DNA of 64,000 nt. Origin: Hirudo medicinalis (taxonomy: Eukaryota > Annelida > Clitellata > Hirudinida > Hirudinidae). The stretch spans positions 144,434 to 208,433 of the forward strand of contig MPNW01000024.1 of the NCBI GenBank assembly GCA_011800805.1, given 5' to 3'. Both the position numbers and the translations under genes were made by a program. The stretch's first letter is position 1, and each line of letters starts with the position of its first letter. Below are positions 46,028 to 56,730 of the stretch, in pieces. Below the pieces are notes generated by a model. The model was given only the letters and a program-made list of their open reading frames with translations, searched no databases and had not been told where the DNA came from.

Positions 46028-49000
46028 ATTTCTCAACAAAGTCTAATTTTATTCTTTTAGGAGATGGGAATTCATCACTTCGTGAGCTAATTGTAGTATC
46101 GGTGGCACAATTTTCATTCTGAAGACTAGAGAAAGCAACATTAGAATTTATCTTGTTGTCCTCATAGTTTAATGACCGCTCGCTGTAGGGCACTCTGGGT
46201 GGCACCAAATGACTGCATGGAAACATTGAAACATAGAATGGTTGGTAGTTGAGCATCAGGATGCACACACATGCAGATGCCTGCTCACTAAACTTTTTGG
46301 ACTTGTCCCTGAAAAAGATGCAAAATCTAAAAAGTTAAAAATGCAATTGCAAGTTGCAAGTCAGGGTGCAAGTTGGCTCAGAGGCAACAGTCGTTACGTG
46401 TCATGGTCGAAACCCAGTTTGCACCGCCGTAAATCGCCCCTGGACAAATAGTCTAAGTGCCCCTGACGCTCACAGTTATGGCACTATATAAATAAACTTA
46501 CTTACAATTGCTTCTAATGTCATAAGCATTTTTTTAAATTTTGATGATAGCTTAATAAACTAGAACAGATTTCATGGAGGAAATGATGAAAGAAGCTAGG
46601 CTATTATATAAATTTCTAAGCATAACAAAAATCTCCAGAAAAGATTTCTCCAGACTATCCTCTAGATTCTCATACCAAGTGGGTAGCCTTATATCAAACA
46701 AAATTTTAAAAGTTGCAAAGATTTGAAGAAGCTTACCACAGAGATGAAGCAAACTTAAGGCTTTGAAATGTTACAATTGTCCGATACATTCTATTGGCAC
46801 TTTCAAGCTGAATACGAATAATTAAAATAAATGTTCCAACAATCAACACCTAGTAAACAAGTAACCTTATGAACCAACTGTTTCATAGAGAGGTTGAGGT
46901 ATTTTATTTTTTAGTGACCATTCGTATAAGACCATTTTTGAAGTTGATTTTTCAAAGTCTCTCCTGAAACAAAATTCTCAATGGTTCATGGAAACATTAA
47001 ATTATTTTGAGCAACAATAATTCAGGAATAAATTTAAGCTAGGAGGAGGATAAAAGACTTACTTGTTATATTTGTAGGACATTTGATAGATCTTTTTACC
47101 ATCTTGATCAATTTCGGTAGTGTATGGGACAGACATATTCTCAATCAGTCTCTTTTTTTCCTCTAGTTCCAACACAACTTTGTCATAAGTTTCTTCCAAT
47201 TCAAAAACTTCACTGATGATTTAAGTTAAAGCAACTTTGTCATCAGATTTATCACAATTTAATGCTTATTTTTCTAGATGAGATTTGTAAAAACTCACCA
47301 TATTTCTCTGACAGAAGTGGCATCTAACACCTTCCTTCCTTTCACACACTCCAAACTGTCATGCATCATTTGCTGCAGGCAATATTTGATGTTGGCCAGA
47401 TGATTATCATATCTTATTGACTGCAAAAGTTTTTATGTTTTTAAATGAATCAAAATCCACCTTGTAAATAAATTACAATTTATTAATTACAAAAATTAAT
47501 GATTATTAAGTATTAATAACACTAATTACACATTAATTGAAAATTAATATCTGAGAAGACTGAAAATAATGATCTTTATGAACCAATTATCATAGTCACT
47601 CACAAGCATCTGGGAAAATAAGCAAGCAATGTATCTTACATATCGAAGAAACTTCTTGATGACTTCATCTAACGGTTTCATTCCAGATTTACAAAAGATT
47701 GAAGGATTCCACATGGCACATCTTGCCAACATTACAGATGCACAATCAGTGGATTTGGAGAATTTTGCAATGTCTTCATGACATTTTATTACATTTGATC
47801 CTCCACTGAAATTAAACATTAATAAACATTATTTTTATAATTTAAGAGTGCTTTTTTCAACTCTTGCTATATATAATAGAAGCATATTGCAAAAAAATTT
47901 AAACCTAATTAATAAAGCTAACTTTGCGATGATAGGTATTTTCATTTCCTTGGTAACCTGAGCAATGACATCATCGTGGTTGTCATGGCGAGGTCTTTCC
48001 TCCTTCAGCCTCCCATGCAAGGTGATCCAATTAACTCCAGTGCTCTCGATTGTTTTTAACATCTCCAAAGTTTCAGTAACCTGAAACCATGAAGAGTGCT
48101 CTCTCAAATCAAGGACTTGCATGTCATGATGGCAATATAATAGGAAGACCCACTCTAGATTTTATCCTAGTTTTACAAGAAATGGGTTTGGATATCGACT
48201 TGGTCAAAGACTGGAGAATCTGAAAACATATTGGTATATGTATTTGTTACATTGCAATGAAATCATATTGGCAGATGTATTTGTTACATTGCAATGAAAT
48301 CATATAGGCTAAACAAAATATTTAGACAAAGTAATGAAATACTCTTAGATGACCAACTTCAGTGAATTTATCAGGCCTTTCCATCAGAGCGGCACCCATT
48401 CCTCCCTTCAAAAGATAATTAACAATAAAAAAAAGTATAATGATTCAACAGCAATTAAATAACAAATTATTTACATTAGATTATAATTACTTAAAATAAT
48501 AATGGCTAATTAACAATTAATTGACCTTGATAGAAAATTCTTTTGGGCAACCCATGTTGACATCAATACCAGCCACACAGTCTTCCCTGAACAAAAAAGC
48601 ATTGTGGTTGGCATTTACTTTATCAAAATAGTTTGAAACATTCAATTTAATAGTATCTTACACCATCTTGGCAACACTAACAGCTCGAGTTGCATCTGAT
48701 GTTCCCTGAAATCAAGCAAAAATTAATCAAAATACAACAGCTTTGATAATGTAAATAAGTTTTATGTTTTTATTCCTTTAGACAAAGTCGCACCAAACTA
48801 TATGTATATAGTAATAACATGCAAGGTGGCTCAAGTGGTTGTATTGTGGTTGTCAAGGTAATATTGCATCATATTCACAACCATGTTTGTTGTACTGCCA
48901 CAAGCAAACCTGGGAAGTGGCACTGTGTAAATGTTAGTTTGATGCTCCTGATGCTTGTAATATTACTTAAACATTTCTAGAACAGCATTAGTAATTATAA

Positions 49001-49429
49001 TGATAAGGAAGAAATTGGATCAAGAGTTACTATTTGAAAGATGAGTTGATCTTTCTCCCTTGCACAAGTTCTGAAAACCACTGAGCCATCGGTCCAAACA
49101 AAATCAATGGTGTCCAACAATTCTAATGTAAAAATAGCCTCTTCCATCAGATTGAAAAGCAATAAGAAACATTTACTGAGACTTACTGTTTTCAACTCTT
49201 TTGCATTGCAACATCTTGTAATCTATGATCTCCTAATTATCAAAGAGCATTTTCATTAAATAACAGAGAAACTTTCATTTGCAAATATAATGCATGGAAT
49301 AAGACCAACCTCACAGAAAACGACATCGGCTCCATAATCCAACGCAACAAGCCTCATGGGCAAGCCACATATCCTAACCATCGGAGCAAGCACGAGTTTG
49401 GATTCATTGAAATTCAAATATGAGCTCAT
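46026..49429 (-). CDS. DUS2: tRNA-dihydrouridine(20) synthase
   Basis: Reduces uridine 20 in the D-loop of tRNAs, using FMN and NADPH. About 14 exons. Start ATG 49427-49429 (MSSYLNFNESKLVLAPMVR); stop TAA 46026-46028. The TIM-barrel catalytic part has LAPMVR (FMN site), LVALDYGADVVFCEE, GIDVNMGCPK with the catalytic Cys, GGMGAAL, WITLHGR and MLARCAMWNPSIF. The helical domain follows at 47060-47420. A double-stranded-RNA-binding domain typical of animal DUS2 is spread over exons at about 46870-46975 (VLYEWSLKNKIPQPLYET), 46740-46810 (RMYRTIVTF, SSLW) and 46310 (DKSKKFSEQASACVC). The tail ends SPKRIKLDFVEK, resembling a monopartite nuclear localisation signal. Two introns hold SINE copies and one a 37-bp tandem duplication. 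Confidence 0.94.
46359..46503 (+). mobile_element. tRNA-derived SINE, copy 2 (antisense in a DUS2 intron)
   Basis: Contains tggctcagagg (A-box-like), then ggcaacagtcgttacgtg and ggtcgaaaccc (B-box-like) at tRNA spacing, a non-tRNA body with gtgcccctgacgctc, and a 3' end gcactatataaat followed by a (CTTA)n-like tail. It is the best preserved of the three copies and matches copy 1 through the core and the 3' end. It lies in the last DUS2 intron, opposite to transcription. Confidence 0.75.
48227..48308. repeat. 37-bp tandem duplication in a DUS2 intron
   Basis: A unit starting catattgg begins at 48227 and again at 48264, with a partial third copy from 48301 (catatagg). The two full copies differ by two or three bases, so the duplication is recent. 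Confidence 0.9.
48820..48972 (+). mobile_element. Diverged tRNA-derived SINE, copy 3
   Basis: An A-box-like gtggctcaagtgg begins the element. The body has tgccacaagc and a 3' part gatgctcctgatgcttg that parallel copies 1 and 2. The B-box region has decayed. It is antisense in a DUS2 intron. Identification rests on motif order and is less certain than for the other two copies. Confidence 0.45.
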
Positions 49430-50833
49430 ATTGATTAAATAGTTAACTAAAAGTTGACTAAGTGACCAGCTTAAAAGATAGACCCACCAAAAATGCGAAG
49501 CAATGTTCTATTTAATTAAAAAAAAACACCTTAGTTTAGCATACAATTTTATTTTAAATTTTAAACCGCATCAAAGTGCAAAATATGACCGGCTCCGAGG
49601 AAATTTGGAAGAGTAATTAAAAATGTTTATCAAGTAAAAGTGAATACTACTCAAGTTAAATTGGATATAATTGTTTTTATTAATAAATCGACTATGAATA
49701 TAATTTTTTTAAATTATATATAACAAATCCTTTTCATCAAAACGTTATAAAATGGATGCGATTAAGTCACTTTGAAAACAAATTATTGCAATCTATCATT
49801 TTTAAGTACTCCAAAAATGTTTGTTAGCGATTGACATTTAAAAGCATCAATAATACTGTTATTAAAATAAAGACTTCGTTAGCGATAAATGATCAAAGAA
49901 TTTTCAGGGTTTCGCCAATGGCAGGGGGAACCACGTGTCCGGACACTTTTATGGGCTTTTATGGGATTTTTATGGCCTGGGTTTAAAATTCAAAAATTTT
50001 ACAATAATGACCCTTTTTTTGGCTTTTCCGTTACCAAATTGACACAACATACGGGCCCTTGGCTGCAGCGCCTAGAGGCTCTAAATTTCTGTCGGCGCAC
50101 CTGTTTTGTCCTGACATGAAACGAACACGGTTATCTCAAGACTTCTGTTGCTGCAGCACTTCTCGTCGAGAAGAAAACTTGAATTGTTATGGCAATTTCA
50201 TGCTTTATTCTAGATCACAATTGTTCCTTACACTCCTTTTTGATCCTGGCATTAATTTATTTGAGGAAAGACATTTTATATTAGACAACTAGACCCAAAC
50301 ATTTCATTTCTTTGTTACGTAACATTTTTCCAAATACAATCGAAAGATACTATTTTATTTTGAAACCTTCAGATTTAAGATTCCCTGGACTGCTACAATG
50401 ATGATATGAAGTCCAGCATTTCCAGATTGCTGTAAGGTAATAAGTATCAAAGCAAAGAATGTGGTCCAAGCACAGGCATCATCTGGATAATTATGGTCAA
50501 ATTTTTATCTGCCATCAACTTTGTGACATCCGACACAATAACCCCACACCATTTTTACTAGCTTTTAATAGCCAACTTCTAATTTGAAGTCAAAGGCAAA
50601 ACAAAGCCTTCAAAATGAGCTGAATGACTTTGTAGTTTAAAAGTGATGATATTGTGAAGCCAAGCTGGGATAGCTGCTCTGGTCACAACTTGTGTGCTTT
50701 GGAAAACTTGCAATAATTTAAGAATTTGTTTTTAGTTTACTTTGGTGACATTTATCCATGAAAGTTGTAGATTTTATCAACCAAGAAGGAATTATTGAAG
50801 CTCGAACCAAAACTTGTGAAATAAGATTAGCCA
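49430..50833. other. Intergenic, no gene seen
   Basis: The DUS2 promoter must lie at the low end. At 49900-50110 a less AT-rich segment with ttttatgg repeated three times within about 30 bp stands out, but I recognise neither an exon nor a named repeat. The remainder up to the epimerase stop is AT-rich and contains that gene's 3'UTR. Confidence 0.55.
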
Positions 50834-53283
50834 TCACTTAATGATTTTAATTGTTTGAGATGCTTGGAAGGAACCAGCAGGTTCTAGATTCACAGGCTCC
50901 ACAACTCTGCCAGCCTCAACACACAACATCTTCTTCCACTCTCCTTCTCCCATATCAGCCATCTTTGAAGCTTTCTCTTTCCATGGATTCCAGACAACTG
51001 AAATGGATTCAATAAAGTAAAATTGGCAAAAAAGTTAATGATTTGCATGTATATAATGTAACGATAATATATTGATTTCAATTCACAATTTGGCATGGCG
51101 AATCCAACCTGTATCAGGAAACTGTTCTTTTATTAATCTGATAGTGACACCTTTCCCATGGATATCATGAATTGTTGATGTGCCATGATAAATTCTAATG
51201 GCAGAATTTAAAAGTTAAATTTTAAAGACCAAAAAAATCATTAAGATACTAACGAATCCACTAATCCATTGAAATGCAGCTCATCTGCAACCACATTCTC
51301 CTTTTTGCAATTTATCTGTTAAACCAAGAAAACAAAAAATGAATAGCAATTCAAAAGGACTTTAAATTGTCTTGAACAATAAGTAACACTTAAAGATAAG
51401 GACAAGAAAGGTTTCGAACGCAATTCATTGACTTTATTAGCAGAATTAATAATAACACTTAATTAAAATTTACAACTTCATTTAGCAAATAGGAGACAAT
51501 ATTGGACACAATGTGTCTGTTTGCATTTTTTCAAACTCTAAAAACCAATCTATCTTTTTAATGCAGCCATTCTTTTGCAATCACTTTCCAGACAAGAAAC
51601 TACCTTGTCATCCAGTTCAGAACTTTTGAGCCCAGTCAACCTTGTACAGGCGACGTCAGCGATGTCAAAATAGCTGTGAAGTAGACAAGTAAAAGATATT
51701 TCCACATCATCTGTAAAACAATTGTCAACATTATTTATTTCTAATTAATTAGAAAATATACTTAAATGTCATAATCATAAACTCCTAGCAACAAAACAAT
51801 GTTCATTTTTAGGTATATTTGGTCACAAGCATTGATAAAATTGAATAATAAATAGTTTTTATTTAAGCATTTCTTTGGATTGCTCCTAAATTAACAAACA
51901 ATGAAACAAGGAATAGTAAAAAAAAAAGTTGATTGATGATTTAAGATGATCTGAAGTAGATTAATGTTGCTCTAATAAAACTTTCAATGAACTTGCAGCT
52001 ATTGCTAACAATAATACATCCAACCAACATTAAATTAAAGCAATTAATTCTCAGTGACAGGGATTCTAACATTGACAAGTCAATAGTAATCTGAAAACTA
52101 TGATCTCACAATTATATTTCACCTTTGTTAAAAACTTCAAAACTTGTCTTTAAACCATCTTCTAGCAAATCAACAACCAACATCAATTTAAACCTAAAAA
52201 ATCATTAAGTCTTTAAGCTAGTGCAAATAATAAAAAAATATGTTGAAAAAATATCACTTCTAAATAACAAAAATAGAACATTTTACTAGTAAGTTTACAT
52301 ACATTGTCATTTCACATACATTTAGATAATGTTTACATACTATTGGTTGCAACTAAGTTCCCGCCGTTTTGCGGAATGTTACAATGTAAAAAAAAAAGGT
52401 GGGAACCTAGTTGCCAACCTAATATAATAGTTTTTATGTAGTTGTCATTATCATTATCATCCACACAGAAGTGACCATTGGAAGCTCATAGCTCAGCAAT
52501 CAAGGCCTTCAATTCCTGGCACATGCACATAAGTCTCCCTCATCTGCTTATATTTAAGTGTACTTTACTATTTGTAATCATTACTTGTGCGGCCACATCT
52601 GTTTAGTTTCATCATTATCTTCCAAAATGAAGCTGGCATTCACATCTCCTCTTTCAGTCTATAATTAATCATATTATGTCTCAATCATATTATGTTTCAT
52701 CTTATCAGGTGAAACACAATGTATGCATTTGGTTGAAGTAATGGCTTGTGTTTTGGTTTGTTAAAGAAAAAGCACAATTACCACTATAGGTGGTCGTTCA
52801 AGTTTCCACCATGAAATTCTAGCAAAGCCATGCTGAGGTCCAAGTTCCCAGGGTCCAAAATTGGCTAGTATTTAAGATTCAATACCCTTAGAAGTGATAT
52901 TTTTTAAATATGCACTAAGATACTACAATTGCCCTCTAATAGAAGATTAATGATAAAGATACTAACGGAAAACTATAGGAATGCCTCCCCTTATAGCACT
53001 TCTGCCATTGAAGACTGCTTTTGAACTGCATTAAAAATCCAGTTAGTGATTTTTTTTATTTGCAGTCATGACGAAACAACTTAAAATTACCTCAAATACA
53101 AATAATTGGTATTCTTGTGAGTGTAATCAATCACCGTTGCCCCTAAAGGATGGGTAAAATTTCAGCATATTGGAAAGATTCAATAAATTTATTTTGTAAT
53201 GAATTATATTAACCAAACAAGTGAATCTTGCAGAAAGTATGGTCATTCCTCCTTAAAGTTACAACAGCCTCAGCTTCCGACAT
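50834..53283 (-). CDS. Glucose-6-phosphate 1-epimerase (aldose 1-epimerase family)
   Basis: Interconverts the alpha and beta anomers of D-glucose 6-phosphate (family of yeast YMR099C); cytosolic. Ten exons: 53214-53283, 53091-53142, 52967-53025, 52782-52864, 52585-52658, 52123-52193, 51604-51710, 51254-51315, 51109-51194 and 50834-50997, exactly 828 bp (275 residues) without internal stop. Conserved blocks in order: GATVIDYTHKNTNYLYL, AIRGGIPIVFP, NFGPWELGPQHGFARISWW (active-site region with the catalytic-type His), CLLHSYFDIAD, VVWNPWKEKASKMADMGEGE, and KKMLCVEAGRV with a Glu at the position of the catalytic acid in this family. No single exon is long enough to stand out as an open frame. 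The gene is divergent from PTCD2. Confidence 0.93.
52343..52422. mobile_element. Short mariner-like MITE
   Basis: Near-perfect terminal inverted repeats of about 21-22 bp (ggttgcaactaagttcccgcc at the left, and the reverse complement of ggttggcaactaggttccca at the right) enclose only about 33 bp, including a run of A. TA dinucleotides flank the element, as expected for Tc1/mariner insertion. The termini resemble the ggttggcaactaagt type known from mariner elements. It sits in an intron of the epimerase gene. Confidence 0.7.
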
Positions 53284-53688
53284 CGCGAAGACGAACAAAT
53301 CTATCGTCACATGTGGCAGTGTCTCCTTCCCAGTAAAAAATAAAGCACATTCAGTTCCAAACTAGCTAATGTCAGAAGATGACAATTTACACATTATCAT
53401 TGTTCTTTTCGTAGAATAAAAAGTGGTTCCTTTAACGCTTTCATTTCCTTGATCTCTATATATATTATTAAAAAAAATTTTTTTTTATAAAATATTGATG
53501 GAAGATAAGTAAGGTCAAATTTTTAATATCAAGTGTAATCATCTTTAATGTTATTAGTTAATTATTAGCATTCTTCTATCTCGGATTGACTTTTAAACAT
53601 GATACTATTAATAAATAAATAATTACACGCGACCGCTCAATTGTACTTTCGAGATCGAGTTATCGTTGGTATATTGCTAACTATTGCG
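53284..53688. promoter_or_regulatory. Shared upstream region of the epimerase and PTCD2
   Basis: These 405 bp separate two divergent start codons and are AT-rich, with poly-A/T runs around 53460-53490. A bidirectional promoter is inferred from the spacing. No core element is evident. Confidence 0.5.
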
Positions 53689-56166
53689 ATGACTACAGTA
53701 GTCTCCCGTATTTTGGGTATTAATAGTTATAGTGGAAGATATCTTAGACATGCATTGCTAAAGAATAGCTTTGCATTAGTAAACCTCCAAGGTTTGATAG
53801 AATTTTTACCCAATTCATCTCATTTGCGAGCATGTCATCATATAGTCTATGAGAACTTTGATTAGTGATGTCTCCAACATGAAAGAAACACGTTATATCG
53901 CGCCTTTACCGGCATTTAGTAGGGGTCAAACAGCGGTATCTAGAGAAATATATTATTTTCGAAACAATTTCGAAACCAAGAATTTTGATCAACCTGTGCT
54001 CATTGACTCAATTCACTCGCAACAAGTTCACATAAAAACTGCGATTCACTGTTAATTTTCTTGGTCTAAAAGTAAAATTTATTGTTAATGTTTTCATTAA
54101 GCATGGGTTTTGTATTCTGCAGGTAAAAGATGTTTATTCAGCCCAGAAAATCTTGGTTATGAAAGTTATAAAAGGCAGAAGGCTGCCATGACTGAACAAG
54201 TGGGAAATGCAAGAGGTAGATTCTAGATTGATAAGCTGGTATAATTAACAATTGCATACATATGAATATCAACTTATCAAGAATATTAGTTTGCATAGTT
54301 TTCAATCTAAAATTTTGTTAAAAATTGAGTGATTCATGATGTAAAGTTTGCTATTATTGAAATTCCAGAGAGGTTTTTTGAAAGACTAGAAAACTACTTA
54401 GGTGAATCAGAAAGCAACTTTGTATTTTCTGAGGATTTGAAAGCTGGTGTATATCTGGCTGAAAGTGATAAGGAGTTAGGATTGATTGACACCATGATAC
54501 GAAGGTTTATTACAATTTCTGTTCCTATTCTTCAATTCATGCAGTTTAGCACAAATGTTTTGCAGTGTTAAATAGTGCCAACAATTTTGCATTGTTTAAT
54601 GTTTTCAATCAAAATTGATAGACACCACAACTCAAATATTGGGCTGAAGATTTCTTCATTCGTCTTTGGACCTGTGGCTCTGAGACTTCTCCATATCCAA
54701 AACAAACCCGATATGGCCATTTCATTGTTCAGTGATCCGGTAAGTTCAGCCTGAAAGTTCCTTTATCGCCTGAATTTATGTTGTACCTTAAGAATTAACA
54801 AAAGCCACAATATAAGTATTAACTAGTGTTTCAGTAGATGTGAACGGCTGACTGATAGATACTTGTTATTCTCCAGTCCATGGATGGGTTCTTTGATCAA
54901 ATGTCATCCTTCAAGATCTACATGGACCTCCTCTACAAAAACCAGAAATATGTTGAGGTTTTAGAAGCCATGGATAAAATGATTGAAAAGTCACTAGGAG
55001 GCATCAAGTTCAGTATGGACTGCCTCACTCTTGCTACTGCCTCCTGCTACAAATTGGTTGGCTGTCAAATTAGTTTTATTATGGATGTTTTGTGAGATTA
55101 TTTAAAAATTAGTGTTGAAGCATTTCGTCGTGTACCGAATTGTTTTTAAATTCAAGTTTTCAACAAACAGATCACTATACCTCTTTTTTCATTAGAACAG
55201 GGCTGACCTCATACAGAAGTTGGTTGGTTATTTGCACCAGGCAAAGGAGCTCGATTATCCCATATCCATGAGAACCATCGTTTATGGTGCAATGCTTGCC
55301 TACAATCAGGTGAGTGCTGATTAGAAATTCATAGGAAAATTTGCAAGATTAATTTTGAACCACGTATTATGAACCTCATATAATTTTATGCCTTGACCCA
55401 CAGAAAAATCTTGAACAAGCACTTCAAATTCTCTCAATGATAAACATCGAGCAGGAGATCAGAAGTCCGGTGTCTTATCTGAATGTCAAGGTTCAAATTT
55501 TGCTTTTCTTAAGTCAAGCTTTCCTGAAGATGGCTCCTGCTAATTGTTCATTAGCATTAGTTGTGAATTACAGCTTAATTCTGAATATTCTTACTATTTC
55601 CGAAGAGTAGTTTGTGGTTGACGGATTGTCATGTCTCCATGTATGATTTGGCCATTGCATCATTTATGTTTATTAATTTTCACCTTAGTTAATTCCTCAT
55701 AACCCTGTTTCAGATACTTGTCCTCTCTGAATTCAACAGGTATGAGGAGGCTGTTGGTTTGTTGAAGATGATTGTGCAGAATGATGAACCTTTTGGAAAC
55801 AAGAGGGACATTTTTGAAGAAGTGGTTGGTTTTCATTAAAAATTGAACTTGGAATTGCATTGTGATAATGCATAATTTATGTGATACACTTTATTGCAGT
55901 TGAAAAAGCTGATAGACAAGTTGAAAGAAAATAAAAATATAACTCTGCTAGCAACAGCTGAGAAAATTGGAACCAGCCTCAAAAGTAATGGCAGGTTAAT
56001 GCCATTCTCATTTGTTGAGTATCTGGATTCTGAGATTCAGAACACCAGAAAAATTAGTGCTGGCTATAAAAGCAGGGAACGTATCTTAGACACTCAGAAT
56101 GATTCAAATTACCCAAGAAGAGCTAGAAGAACTTTAAAACCTGGAGTAGTAATAAGTGATAATTAA
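53689..56166 (+). CDS. PTCD2: Pentatricopeptide repeat-containing protein 2 (mitochondrial)
   Basis: Mitochondrial RNA-processing factor family; mammalian PTCD2 is linked to processing of transcripts containing cytochrome b. Nine exons: 53689-53791, 54123-54215, 54369-54504, 54622-54739, 54877-55056, 55196-55309, 55404-55490, 55714-55824 and 55900-56166; 1,209 bp, 402 residues. The ATG at 53689 opens a basic, hydroxylated leader (MTTVVSRILG and onward) typical of a mitochondrial presequence. An upstream in-frame TTG is not used as start. Family blocks: RHHNSN, FGPVALRLL, MDGFFDQMSSFKIYMDLLY, YVEVLEAMDKM, TASCYKLNRADL and YGAMLAYNQK. Helical-repeat spacing fits a few degenerate PPR units. An AATAAA follows 55 bp after the stop. 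Confidence 0.9.
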
Positions 56167-56220
56167 TTAAATGACTGACACTAAAAAATTAGAAAATTTT
56201 TAAGTAAGGTCAGTGATAAA

Positions 56221-56226
56221 AATAAA
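56221..56226 (+). terminator. PTCD2 poly(A) signal
   Basis: AATAAA 55 bp after the PTCD2 stop. The rest of the 565-bp gap to TPGS2 is AT-rich and should contain the TPGS2 promoter. Confidence 0.75.
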
Positions 56227-56730
56227 TGCTACGTCGTGTTGGAGACATGATCTGAGTTTGTTCATAAATTCTAAAGTTGCTTCATCGTCGTTTGAGTATT
56301 CTGATTGCAGCCATTTTGGTTAAGTGTTTGGCAAGAGGTTCTTTTATTAAAACTTTTAACGAGTTGAATTAAATCTTTATGGTGGTGGTTCGCCGGGACA
56401 GGAATCAATAGCGAATTTGTAATGCCATTGAAGAATAGCTTAATACAGGAAACTAACTCTTAAAATTAACTCTTATTATAAAGTGATTCTGTAATAATAA
56501 TCGATAGATTAAATGTCGATATAAAAACAAATGAATATGATCAGGAATCTCAGATTTATCTAATTAATTTGAAAGTTATTATTAGTTCAATTTCCAGATG
56601 ATATTAAAATATTTATTTAAAACAAGCCGATTTGTAATTTGCTAACTAATTAATTGCTAGCGCTAACCTAACCGAGGTAAATTTACAGTGGTAACCTGTT
56701 TGTTTGTATTGGATATCTGAAGTAAGGGAA

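Noticed and set aside
50890..51096. Minus-strand frame ending RCCVLRLAELWSL
   Set aside because: Wrong frame of the last epimerase exon; the correct frame gives VVWNPWKEKA and a stop at 50834.
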